Shown here: one piece after another, positions 53,754 to 64,000 of the stretch
How positions within the stretch are numbered: the first letter of the stretch is position 1
How the letters are laid out: every line of letters starts with the position of its first letter
NCBI GenBank assembly: GCA_964020085.1
Contig: OZ026606.1
Span: forward strand, 21,338,573 to 21,402,572
DNA length: 64,000 nucleotides
Direction of reading: 5' to 3'
Origin: Micromussa lordhowensis
Taxonomy: Eukaryota; Cnidaria; Anthozoa; Scleractinia; Lobophylliidae
The notes under the pieces: generated by a model
Databases searched by the model: none
Told to the model about the DNA's origin: nothing
Seen by the model: the letters and a program-made list of their open reading frames with translations, nothing else
Position numbers and translations under genes: made by a program

Positions 53754-54907
53754 ATGTTTCGTCCGTTCTCCTTCTTTCTAATCATCGCACAACTGACTCT
53801 AGTTGGGGCTTTCTTCTTCTCACAACCCTGTAGCAAAAACAACTGCAGAGACTGTGCCAGGTCGAGCTTCCTGCTCGCATCATGCAGATGGTCAAAAGGG
53901 ATAACGAGTGCCATGTACCAGGCGCTATTGTAACGAACCCTTGCAAAGCAGCGGAAAATATTGTGGAGGAATCCCACTGTGCTGACGAATTATCAAGCTA
54001 CAATCCTGAATTATCGCTGAAGATGTTGTATCTCTCGGCAGCAGCATATGACGAGTCTAATGACCTGGTACATCAGCAGCAATGCCTCGACAATTCTCTC
54101 ACATCTGACAACTTTCAACTTCAGACTGTGGTTACGAAGATCTGTGATGCTGCTGCTGGTCATGATTGCTCTGGGTATGTTGCTGTTTCGCATTCCTTAA
54201 AAGTTATCGTGGTCGCTTTTCGCGGCTCTAAGAATTTTGAGCAAGTGGTTAAACAGTTGTTAGAAGTCCTACTCTCCCCAAAAGCGCAATTTCTAGACGG
54301 CGAGGTTCAGTCCTACTGGAAGAGAGGTTTTGATGTGTTGTGGTCGAGCATGAAGACGGAAGTGAACACTCTCGTTTCGCAGAATCCATCGTATCAGATC
54401 TGGGTCACGGGACATTCCTTAGGAGGAGCAATGGCATCGTTGGCAAGTACTTGGCTCGCTTATTACAACATAGCTCCTCGTAAGAACATCATCTTGTACA
54501 CGTTTGGCATGCCTCGAGTTGGTAACTACGACTATGCTCTGCAGCACGATACACTGGTAAAAAACAGTTGGAGAGTTGTTAATGACGATGATTTGGCCCC
54601 TCATTTCCCCACCTTAGTTTCTGTGAACATTTTAAACGGCCCTTATCATCACGGAGTGGAAGTTTTCTACAGCGAGGAAGCTACTAGCGTGTATTCTACA
54701 CACAAGGAGTGTCACGGCAAACCGTACAACGAAGATGCTACATGCAGCTTCTCCGAAGGGATCACATCTAATTCTATAGAGAAACACAGAACGTACTTCA
54801 GCATTCCGGTGGGAACATTCTGGGAAACAGACTGTGTACCCCAGACACGCAAGAGGCGCGAAGAATCGCCAAGAGAATTTCATGAACATCCGTTTATAGA
54901 AGCTTAA
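53754..54907 (+). pseudogene. PSI-domain class 3 lipase, copy 5 (frameshifted)
   Basis: The signal peptide and first half of the PSI domain read MFRPFSFFLIIAQLTLVGAF ... CSKNNCRDC. Then a single G is missing between 53892 and 53893 (AGATGGTCAAAAGG against AGATGGTGCAAAAGG elsewhere). The original frame ends about 20 codons later. From there the usual protein continues in another frame, open from an ATG at 53882 for 341 codons (MQMVKRDNECHVPG...) through FRGS, GHSLGG, DDDLAPHFP and PYHHGVE. Any product from that ATG would lack the signal peptide and most PSI cysteines. Also WSSMK for WPSMK and SPREFHEHP in the tail. Either a pseudogene, a cytosolic variant, or an assembly error. Confidence 0.75.
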
Positions 54908-55118
54908 AAAGATCGCTAACAGCTTGTATTGCGAACGGGGCATTCTCACGTATTATTACCAAATTATTGTCCTTCTTTGTGACCCAATAGGCACACCAAG
55001 TTGTTTCCTCTAATGTAGTATTAATAACGTCTTATTTTAGCTTTCTTTCAGTCGGTTTCGAGCCAGCATAAATTTGCAATTGTGCACAAGACCAGTTAAA
55101 CCCGCTTAAGACAATTAA

Positions 55119-55717
55119 GGCATGGCTCTTACTTTATTGCACCGGAACATTAGGGGGGGGGGGGGGTGGTCTATCTTCTAAGGCTTTCACCATCGATAGG
55201 TCACGTGAATTCTTGCGGCCAAAAAATTCAAAAAACCTTTGAGCAAATATGGCACCAGTTTCTACCAACAATCATTTAACTTGAATGCACCTATTGTGGA
55301 TAGGTCAAAAAATTAGCAACAAAAGATCTGTGCTCGTACTTAAATATTTCATTAATTTGGAAAAGAAAATGCACTTTTATGCTAGTGCCCAGTCTCCCAA
55401 AAAGTGATTTCTTATTTGATACTTATATTTTAGAAAAATCTCAAAACGTTCGGGCACAGAAATGATGTACCTAAAAGTCACAACATTTTAAAGCTAACGC
55501 CAGCTTCCTAGATGCTGTAAAAACTGCTGCAATTTTGCTTAGAAGAAATTTCAGCTAAAAATAGCCTTGTAGATCACGTGACAATATATGAGTCCATCTA
55601 TATGGCTGCTGAACGCCTTGCTCATAGTGATATCTCAAAGCTATAAGGTGTTTTTAAAAAATGTCTAAAAAATAGACCACCCCTCAATTTTTTCATGAAA
55701 AGTTTTAAAGCCAGTTC
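55119..55717 (+). mobile_element. Family G TTAA-flanked repeat, unit 5
   Basis: TTAA-GGCATGGCTC to AAAGCCAGTTC-TTAA, with a poly-G run near 55153-55166. The ATGCAAATTA block present in unit 3 is deleted. Confidence 0.55.
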
Positions 55718-56435
55718 TTAATTTTCTTGAGCCGTTCTTGCCCCATTGGAGCGGTTATCGCCAATGTTTAGATGCTAGTGTTTGTAAGGTGCTTGCTGTT
55801 TTATGATTTTAATCAAATGATTGCTGGCAGGAGCTCAAGGACAGTTTTAGAATAGCGTCATTACGTTTGGGAATGAGCTAGTTATCAGTGCTTTTAATCC
55901 TTCAGCTCAGGAGCGGGTATATTGATCATTTAATTCCCCTTTTTCTGCGGCTAGTGACATTTCCTCGTTGTTATGTTGAATAAATAATGATGATTGTCAA
56001 GTTATGACAGCTCTTCTGAAAAGCTCGAATAAACTACATTGACAAGCTGTGTGCTGTACGTGGTATTTGTTGGAGTGATATCAGGGGAAAGCATGAAGGT
56101 AAGGCGTGCTTTCAAGCGGTATAAAGGAAACATTCTGCAAAACAGCTGACAAGAACTCTGATGAGGTAAAATCTCTTTTAAAATCGCACTATTCAAACAC
56201 CTTTTAACTGAACTCTACTCGCAAAAATCCATTGGCTGTTTGAAGCACGTTCTGCGAGGGCTTTAGTAACTTATTTTTCTGATCGCCACTGCGAAAAAAT
56301 TATCGTTGTAGCTATTTTGGATTAACCCTAAGTCCGTAAATTGAGCCCTTTCCGTGCCCGTGACCGAGCAATAGCGAAGAATGGGGCGAGTTGGCCTGTG
56401 ACGTCATCGAAGGACTAACATTGTTTTGCTGTTAA
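55718..56435 (+). other. 3' spacer of unit 5
   Basis: Non-coding. The minus-strand ORF (56002-56196) seen in units 1 and 3 recurs with VVYSSF for VFYSSF. About 55 bases are deleted after TTTAGTAACTTA near 56273. Confidence 0.4.
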
Positions 56436-58537
56436 GGTAACTCCTTAGTATTGCATTGCGCATCCCTACTGCGCACGATTTTTCGCGTCATTAGAGACCT
56501 TAAGATACCCCGGTTCCGGGTACGGGTACGGGTCAGATCACCCGTACCCGTACTCGGTTACACGGGAAACCAATCGAACTTAAGATACACCGGGTGACAT
56601 CGGGTACGATCTGGGCAAAAATGTGTGCAAAAAACTGGGTTGTAGTAAAGAAAATTTCTCCACATTTGTGCTTGAAAAATACTTTTTCGTAATCCCAAAA
56701 CGCTTCAAATCAGAAAGACAAGTGTTTATGTAATGAAGAATCTGGATACCATTCTGGTCTAATAAGCAAAGATAAAGACCATAAAAACTTCTCAGGTAAA
56801 TTAAGGCCTGGGTCAGCAGTTACTTTCCCAAAAAAACCTGGGGGGTGGTCCATCTTCTGAGACTTTGTTCGTAACAACATAAACTCTTAGTAGACAAATA
56901 AATATTCTAAAGGGATTTTTTTGACTTGTCAAACGTATGCAAATTACCTAGGTCATGTGACTCGATACGGCCAAAAAACCGAGGGAAATCTTTAAGCAAA
57001 AATGAGAACACTTTGTAAAAAGAAGGTTTTAACTGAACTGGTACAGGACACGTTCTAATGACAACAGCAAAGGGACTGTGCTTGGCAATTGTTAAATATT
57101 TCATTGATTTTGGAAAAAAAACGGTTTTTTATACTAGTTCCCAGTCCCCCCAAAAAGTAATTGCCTTTTAAAAAGTTTCTTTTAAACTATCTTAACTTTT
57201 CCAAGCGCAGAAAAGATCTATCTCCTCGCCTTAAAATCATGAAATGAACACCAAAGTTTTAGGAAATAAGAAACTTGTTCCCATTTGACAAAAACTATTT
57301 TTTGGCTTTAAGAGGTCACGTGACCTAATTTGCATATTTTTGACATGCCAAATTGACAAAAATTGACACCCTTTTCAACTGGCAAAGTTTGATGCTGCTA
57401 CAACTGAAGCCTTAAAAGATAGACTACCCCAAACTTTTCGGGTGAATAACTGGAGGCCCTTGCCTCAGCAGTGAAAAGCTTTTACTCTATTAAGGAAGCC
57501 TTTTCATTGTCCCTTTACAGACCGTTTCCGTTTGGAAACGTCTTAAATTTCTATTGCAGATGTTCTCTGTCTAGGTTACAGACCCCCATTGTTACAGTAT
57601 AAATAGCTTTTCAAAAATTTGTAACGGTTATACTTTTGAAAATGTATGTCGACTAGCATACGAAACGTCAAGGTTATAAAATGAAAGTTTTTAATATGTT
57701 TATCACCGCTGTTTGTGTTATATTTTTAATCAAGTTTCGATGGCCGAAGACCAAGAGACCAAGAGTTTATATTTTACTTGAGTTACTCGTTTCTCTATTC
57801 TCACCCGGCGCTAGCGTACGGGTAGACCACCGATTACCTCGGGAACACGTGTAGCTTTTACGGGAATGACACGATCACATGGTCATTTCATGAATTCAAA
57901 ATGGCGCTAGCCGTACCCGTGCATGAAAATCGGGCAATTTTAAGGTGCCTATTAGCGCGTAAACATGAGCGCGTGCGCGTACAAAACCTAAGAGATTTCC
58001 CTCAAACTAAGCTCGATAGCGAAATAAATGCTCCTTTTCTATTAAACGAGCTCGGTGACCCCAGATTTTTTGTATTGGTATTTGCTAAGAACAGTCCAAT
58101 AAAGATCACATTTGAAGAAGGAAAAAAGTTTGATAGTAAAAACATGATTTTTTTGCAAAATATCCATACTGGGTGTATTTTGACCACGGCGAGGACTTCA
58201 AGCTAACCACGCAACTGTCCGAAAATGTGCAATATTCCCGCAACCAGGCAATCAAAAATGGCTTAAATGAAGCAATGCTACTGATGATCAAAGAAGCTTT
58301 ACTTTCAAGATAAAATTTTGTGTCTTTCAAGTAATCAAGACTTAATTCTGTATGCAGGTGATTTGAATTTTAAACGTGCAACCAGTAAAAATACCCCATT
58401 TTAAGAGCGACCTGACGCGTAAACAAGCACGGTGACCCCATCTTTTTATCGCATTTTTTGAATGGTCATATCATGAATTTTAACTATGACAAGTTTCCAA
58501 AAAAGTTTGATAGTAGACCAATTTCAAGGGAATTACC
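56436..58537 (+). mobile_element. Family L repeat, unit 6, with insertion N
   Basis: TTAA-GGTAACTCC to GGGAATTACC-TTAA. Interrupted by N at 56791-57782 exactly as in unit 1. Confidence 0.65.
56791..57782 (+). mobile_element. Insertion N in head repeat, unit 6
   Basis: About 992 bp, without the 961-bp transposon found in the unit 1 copy. It shows the intact target CCTTTTAA of that transposon near 57168. It contains a 9-base tandem duplication (GACCAAGAGACCAAGAG) near its right end. Confidence 0.5.
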
Positions 58538-61490
58538 TTAAGAAGATTGTATGCAAACATGCGACAGTGTGATTCAAAATCGTTGCAGGATGCAAGGGAG
58601 ATGTGTATTTGGAGGGATTCGTAGTACAGCATACTTAGGAGAGAGCAATCCTCTTCCAATGACACTCGTCCAGAAGCGAGAAAAAGCTGAAAGCATTACG
58701 AGCTGAAACACGTTTATGACAGACAAAATACAGCAGCTGTCACCAAAGACAGTAGACTGTAACCACTATTTCGTAATCCTACAGAACAAGGAAGTGGAGC
58801 GTATAGCCCTGACAGCCTTAAGGAAACAAAAATAAAATACTTTTAACGTGTATGTAACACTGAGCGAAAAATGCAAACCCACAGAACCAGGAAGCAGCTA
58901 AAATATTTTATGGTGACTGACTGACCAGAAGATGCAGTTTTTACAACAGCAACATAAAAATAATAATAATTTGTAAAGTAAACATTAAAATATTTACAAC
59001 AACTGCGGGGACTGTGTAAGCGTGAATTTTAAACACAGGGAATGTCACGGCAAACCCGCGTACCACGAAGATGTCACATGAAGCTTCTCCGAAGTGGCTC
59101 GATCTATCAGGAAGCACAAAACGTACTTCAGCATTCCAGTGGGAACATTCTGGTAGACAAATTGTGTTCAATGAACGCGTAACAGACACAAAACATTAGT
59201 CCACTGCAGTGGAGGTCATCAAAGATGTTGCATGTGGCGATATAGAAATCGTAGCCGGTTTTGTTGATAGGAAGATATCGATTGCTCTCTTTACTATAAT
59301 AACGCCGAATATTTCAGGGTTGACCCCGAATGATTTTAGCGGCTACGAATGTACCAATGTCTCAACGCCAAACTGGAAAAGTAGGCTTGGATGATTTCGT
59401 CCAGCGTAAATATGTTCAACAAAATATTTTCTTATTCCACTCAGTTCAAGTTCCAAAAAAAATCAATTACTTAAGTACTTTTAAGTACTTAAGTAATTGT
59501 AAAAGTGTCGCTAATTTCATTTGCTATTGCATAGTTCTAGTTATCTGGGTGTTTCACTGTTCTTTTTTTTTAAACTCGTATACAGCGGCTATGTAATGAT
59601 AGCTCACTAGCATGCATGCGATGATGACAATAAAATACTTGGTTTCGTGATCCAGAACTGCCTTCTTACTGAAATCTGCATTGTGGGCGAAGTGGTTTTA
59701 CCGCCTCAGTTTATCCAGGTTTCTGTAGTATCAAGTGCCCACAATGAGTTTTCTAATTCAATTAACCTGGATGAGATTCTACTCCATTGGGGGGTCATCT
59801 CCCGAAGAGGTAATTTGAGAGTAAAGTGTCTCTCAGTTATCAAGAAGACAGCGTTAAGGCAACGAGGAAATTGGATCAACACAAAGTGGAACTGCCGATG
59901 ACATGTCCGCGTCGTTTGTATGTCAAACTGCTTATAACTGCTGTGACAGCAATTAGGAAATTACTAAGAGACCAAAACTAGATAGCTGCATTTGTTTCGT
60001 TGGGAACCCAGCTGACACATACAAATGTCAGGTCATTTGCATGAGGGACATTAATTAAACTTTTTAATATTACGTTTTGGAAAGAGGTTCTTTTCAGGTA
60101 TCCAATAGAGACCCTTTATGGATATAACTTTACCTAATGTAGGGATGTGTTTGCCTGAAACAACACTTCAATTTGACATTAAAATCTTTTTGGAATTCGC
60201 TAAGTGCTCTTAAGCATTCACGTATTGTTTTTTGATCTCCTGTTCCATCAAATTACGAAACTAAGAGTTAGTTTCTAGGTAACATCCGGTACTTTGATTA
60301 TTTAGCTGCCGGTTGCCATCTCATTGCTACCAATTATAAGACATTCGAAGGATTGTTTGCAGACCCCTAACTCATATCAGTCGAAGGTCCAACGGATGAG
60401 ATATTTCGAGAGAACAATTGTACAAGAAGTCAATCCAAACGCAGTAAGTTATGCGGATGTTTAATACTTTAATAACTACAACTTTTTCAGCAGTGAGTTA
60501 CCCGTGATTTCGTGCGCTGGGGCCAAGAGAGTGTAGGAGCAAAGCTCCTTTCAGAAAGCCGTTCCTTTAACAAGGCAAATCCAATATCTTTTTAGACAAA
60601 TGAAAAAGTCGAAAACTTAGTTTTCTTTTTCTTCCTTAAATGTTTTCAGTGGGAAAGCCAAGCCGAAATAAAAAAGGCCATAAGTATGAAGACAAGTACA
60701 CAGGTCTCAACAAGGGGAACAATCGTTTTCTGCTTTATTCATTTTTTTTTTGCAATTTGCCTATCAAGTACCGCAAACAATCAAATGCAACGAGGATATT
60801 CTCACAAAAAAGACACATTCATTAACAATTTTTCTAATAATACCGAGGAAAATTTCAGACTGCGTCATTGTTTTCGAGCTTGTGACCCAATGTCGTTGTA
60901 AACGTTGTTTAGACCATTGTTCACGCAGCCTTTCTTCGCTCACATGAGAGGAAGATCCCGAGAGAAGATCCACAGTCGATTTTTTTAAATCTTGCTCCTT
61001 AAGGAGCTCCATATGGTGGACAATCAGTGCCATGTATGTATGTGTATTAATTTATGTTCGAAAAACCACCTGCCCTCCCAGAAGGCACTCTGCTCTTCGA
61101 GGATGCAACGTGGCCAAGTGGGTAGGAAGTCTAACTTGATAATTGAAGGTCGCGGACTGTTTGGTTGGAGAGTTCTTTAGCCGCGGTAGACCAGAGTTCA
61201 TATCTAAATAACCAACTGGTTTGCCTCCTGTTAGTTAGAGCTTTTAATTTTGTTCTGTTCTGATTTAAATTATTGGCACTCGTTCACTTAATTGTGCGTT
61301 TACACAAGCTCATCTCTGAAACGAGGTCGGTGGTCCCCTTGATAACAAGGAACTCATTATCTGAACACAAGAAAAATTTAAAATACTCCGGCTATGTATT
61401 ACAAGATCTTTAGCGCTTAGGTGACTTCACAAATATTTATCCACAGGGCTGTGAGTCTGTTTCAAAGTGCCAAACATCCCGTCGCTGTTG
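58538..61490 (+). other. Upstream intergenic region of lipase copy 6
   Basis: Non-coding apart from the relic (58995-59174) and the protein-like frame at 59647-59901. CCGG micro-insertions occur near 59255 and 61389, the second in the putative promoter. A direct repeat of TACTTAAGTA-type sequence is at 59467-59497. Confidence 0.45.
58995..59174 (+). pseudogene. Internally deleted lipase relic, unit 6
   Basis: YNNCGDCV joined to the C-terminal ECHGKPAYHED...YFSIPVGTFW region. It keeps a Cys (ECHGKP) that the other relics read as Ser. Confidence 0.7.
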
Positions 61491-62648
61491 ATGATGTTTC
61501 GTCCGTTCTCCTTCTTTCTAATCATCGTACAACTGACTCTAGTTGGGGCCTTCTTCTTCTCACAACCCTGTAGCAAAAACAACTGCAGAGACTGTGCCAG
61601 GTCGAGCATCCTGTTCACATCATGCAGATGGTGCAAAAGGGATAACGAGTGCCATGTACCAGGCGATTTTGCAAATAACCCTTGCAAAGCAGCGGAAAAT
61701 ATTGTGGAGGAATCCCACTGTGCTGATGAATTATCAAGCTACAATCCTGAATTATCGCTGAAGATGTTGTATCTCTCGGCAGCAGCGTATGACCAGTCTA
61801 ATGACCAAGTACATCAGCAGCAATGCCTCGACAATTCTCTCACATCTGACAACTTTCAACTTCAGACTGTGGTTACGAAGATCTGTGATGCTGCTGCTGG
61901 TCATGATTGCTCTGGGTATGTTGCTGTTTCCCATTCCTTAAAAGTTATCGTGGTCGCTTTTCGCGGCTCTAAGAATTTTGAGCAAGTGGTTAAACAGTTG
62001 TTAGAAGTCCTACTCTCCCCAAAAGCGCAATTTCTAGACGGCGAGGTTCAGTCCTACTGGAAGAGAGGTTTTGATGTGTTGTGGCCGAGCATGAAGACGG
62101 AAGTGAACACTCTCGTTTCGCAGAATCCATCGTATCAGATCTGGGTCACGGGACATTCCTTAGGAGGAGCAATGGCATCGTTGGCAAGTACTTGGCTCGC
62201 TTATTACAACATAGCTCCTCGTAAGAACATCATCTTGTACACGTTTGGCATGCCTCGAGTTGGTAACTACGATTATGCTCTGCAGCACGATACACTGGTC
62301 AAAAACAGTTGGAGAGTTGTTAATGACGATGATTTGGCCCCTCATTTCCCCACCTTAGTTTCTGTGAACATTTTAAACGGCCCTTATCATCACGGAGTGG
62401 AAGTTTTCTACAGCGAGGAAGCTACTAGCGTGTATTCTACACACAAGGAGTGTCACGGCAAACCGTACAACGAAGATGCTACATGCAGCTTCTCCGAAGG
62501 GATCACATCTAATTCTATAGAGAAACACAGAACGTACTTCAGCATTCCGGTGGGAACATTCTGGGAAACAGACTGTGTACCCCAGAAACGCAGGAGGCGC
62601 GAAGAATCATCTAGACAATTCCAGAAACAGCCGTTCAGAGGAGCTTAA
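61491..62648 (+). CDS. Secreted PSI-domain class 3 lipase, copy 6 (mosaic)
   Basis: 385 residues from a double ATG (MMFRPFSFF). Full architecture: signal peptide, PSI domain (NNCRDC ... CRWC), lipase core with FRGS, GHSLGG, DDDLAPHFP and PYHHGVE, basic tail. It is a patchwork: the PSI start is like copies 3/5, the linker GDFANNP and AAYDQSND like copies 2/4, then DAAAGHDC, SHSLKV, KQLLEV, DGEVQ and VEVFYS as in copy 5, and the last ~20 residues (QKRRRREESSRQFQKQPFRGA) as in copies 2/4. It has one extra Ala relative to copies 1-4. Intact; a product of conversion between neighbouring units. Confidence 0.87.
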   Translation: MMFRPFSFFLIIVQLTLVGAFFFSQPCSKNNCRDCARSSILFTSCRWCKRDNECHVPGDFANNPCKAAENIVEESHCADELSSYNPELSLKMLYLSAAAYDQSNDQVHQQQCLDNSLTSDNFQLQTVVTKICDAAAGHDCSGYVAVSHSLKVIVVAFRGSKNFEQVVKQLLEVLLSPKAQFLDGEVQSYWKRGFDVLWPSMKTEVNTLVSQNPSYQIWVTGHSLGGAMASLASTWLAYYNIAPRKNIILYTFGMPRVGNYDYALQHDTLVKNSWRVVNDDDLAPHFPTLVSVNILNGPYHHGVEVFYSEEATSVYSTHKECHGKPYNEDATCSFSEGITSNSIEKHRTYFSIPVGTFWETDCVPQKRRRREESSRQFQKQPFRGA

Positions 62649-62800
62649 AAAGATCGCTCACAGCTTGTATTGCGGATGGGCATTCTCCTTCTTTGTGACT
62701 CAATAGGCACACCAATTTGTTTGCTCTAATGTAGTATTAATAATAATAATCTTATTTTAGATTTCTTTCAGTCGGTTTTGAGCCAGCATAAACTTGCAAT

Positions 62801-63043
62801 CCACCGTAAGAAAAAAGATGGCGGCCGGACATTTTACCTCAATACCTTGTGAACCTAACACAGCGTATAAGACGCAAGGAAAGCCAATTTTTTACAATAT
62901 TTGTCCCTGTACTAAGGACATTGTGTATCGTAGGTTTGAAGATTTTATAACCCTTCTGTACCTTTTTATGAACGTTGTTAAAGTTTTCGTGCGCTAAGAA
63001 CTGTGGGTAAATGTACCAGTCGCCATCTTTTTTCCTACGGAGG
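62801..63043 (+). mobile_element. Family H MITE, unit 6
   Basis: Same 243-bp element and site as units 1, 2 and 4. Confidence 0.65.
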
Positions 63044-63087
63044 ATTGTGCACAAGACCAGTTAAACCTGCTTAATTAAGACAATTAA

Positions 63088-63729
63088 GGCATGGCTCTTA
63101 CTTTATAGCACCAAAATATTAGGGGGGGGGTGTGGTTAACCACAGTAACCACAGTAACCAAAATTTTTTTTACACTAATGAGTTTGCAAATTTTGTCACG
63201 TTTTATCTGAATGATATATGCAAATTAGGTCACGTGAATTGTTGTGGCCAAAAAATTCAAAGAACCTTTGAGCAAATACGGCACCAGTTTATACCAACAA
63301 TTAACTTGAATGCACCTAGCTAGCTCAAAATGTTAGCAACAAAAGATCTGTGCTCGTACTTAAATATTTTATTAATTTTGAAAAGAAATGGCATTTTATT
63401 CTAGTGCCCAGTCCACCAAAGAGTGATTTCTTATTTCATACTTATATTTTAGAAAAATCTCAAGAAGTCCGGGCACAGAAATGATATACCTAATAGTCTT
63501 AACATTTTAAAGCTAACGCCAGCTTCCTAGATGCTTTAAAAACTGCTGCAACTTTGCTTAGAAGAAATTTGAGCTAAAAATAGCCTTGCAGGTCACGATA
63601 TGAGTCCATCTATATGGCTGCCGAACGTCTTGCTCATAGTGATATCCCAAAGCTATAAGGTGTTTTTTAAAAATGTCTAAGAAATAGACCACCCCTCACT
63701 TTTTTCATGAAAAGTTTTAAAGCCAGGAC
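63088..63729 (+). mobile_element. Family G TTAA-flanked repeat, unit 6
   Basis: TTAA-GGCATGGCTC to AAGCCAGGAC-TTAA. Confidence 0.58.
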
Positions 63730-64000
63730 TTAATTTTCTTGAGCCGTTCTAGCCCCATTGGTTATCGTCAAGGTTTAGATGCTAGTGTTTGTAAGGTGCT
63801 TGCTGTTTTATGATTTTAATCAAATGATTGCTGACAGGAGCTCAAGGACAGTTTTAGAATAGCGTCATTAGGTTTGTGAATGAGCTATTTGTCAGTGCTT
63901 TTAATCCTTCAGCCCAGCAACTGGTATATTGATCATTTAATTCCCCTTTTTCTGCGGCTGGTGACATTTCCTCGTTGTTAAGTTGAATAAATAATGATGA
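63730..64000 (+). other. 3' spacer of unit 6 (cut by window end)
   Basis: Start of the non-coding spacer; nothing else seen. Confidence 0.4.

Larger units (their letters stand above)
41214..56435 (+). repeat. Tandem array unit 5
   Basis: About 15.2 kb with the frameshifted lipase copy 5. Collinear with unit 3 (same S MITE, CR1-like LINE and Penelope fragment). Its LINE is further split by a 2.9-kb long-TIR transposon and a 290-bp MITE that unit 3 lacks. Confidence 0.85.
56436..64000 (+). repeat. Tandem array unit 6 (right-truncated)
   Basis: Contains lipase copy 6. Its head repeat shares a ~990-bp insertion with unit 1 only, and its downstream part (H and G repeats) resembles units 2 and 4. 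The window ends inside its 3' spacer. Confidence 0.85.

Overview
The window is eukaryotic, AT-rich, intergenic-heavy DNA from an animal, most plausibly an anthozoan cnidarian such as a stony coral. This is inferred from the transposon mix (CR1-type LINE with a 2A-like leader, Tx1/L1-type LINE, Penelope GIY-YIG relics, many TTAA-flanked MITEs) and from the gene family. No species-diagnostic gene is present.

The layout is a head-to-tail tandem array of six paralogous units, all on the + strand. Using the TTAA-flanked repeat that heads each unit as the boundary, they are: unit 1 (1-9297, left end outside the window), unit 2 (9298-16863), unit 3 (16864-28876), unit 4 (28877-41213), unit 5 (41214-56435) and unit 6 (56436-64000, right end outside). 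The basic unit is about 7.5 kb; units 3, 4 and 5 are enlarged by transposon insertions. Each unit holds, in order: a TTAA-flanked repeat (family L), a short lipase pseudogene relic, about 2.5 kb of non-coding upstream sequence, one apparently intronless lipase gene of about 384 codons, a small MITE (family H, units 1, 2, 4 and 6 only), a TTAA-flanked repeat (family G), a spacer, and in units 1, 2 and 4 a MITE of family F.

The genes encode secreted proteins with a signal peptide, an eight-cysteine PSI domain, a class 3 (fungal-type) lipase domain with a complete Ser-Asp-His triad, and a basic C-terminal tail. Copies 1, 2, 3, 4 and 6 are open. Copy 5 has a one-base deletion in the PSI domain. 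Copy 6 is a mosaic of two copy types, pointing to gene conversion.

Transposons date the array. Units 3 and 5 share the same CR1-like LINE, the same S-family MITE and the same Penelope fragment with the same target-site duplications. Units 2 and 4 share the same inverted double MITE. Units 4+5 are therefore a block copy of units 2+3 (or the reverse). Later insertions are private: a Tx1/L1-type LINE with a nearly intact 1024-codon ORF at the unit 3/4 junction (28893-33617); a 2.9-kb DNA transposon with about 820-bp, almost identical inverted arms in unit 5 (45157-48025); a 173-bp fold-back in unit 2; and a 961-bp DNA transposon in unit 1.

There are no CRISPR arrays, rRNAs or confident tRNAs. 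All calls come from reading the sequence; family names rest on recognised motifs, not on searches.
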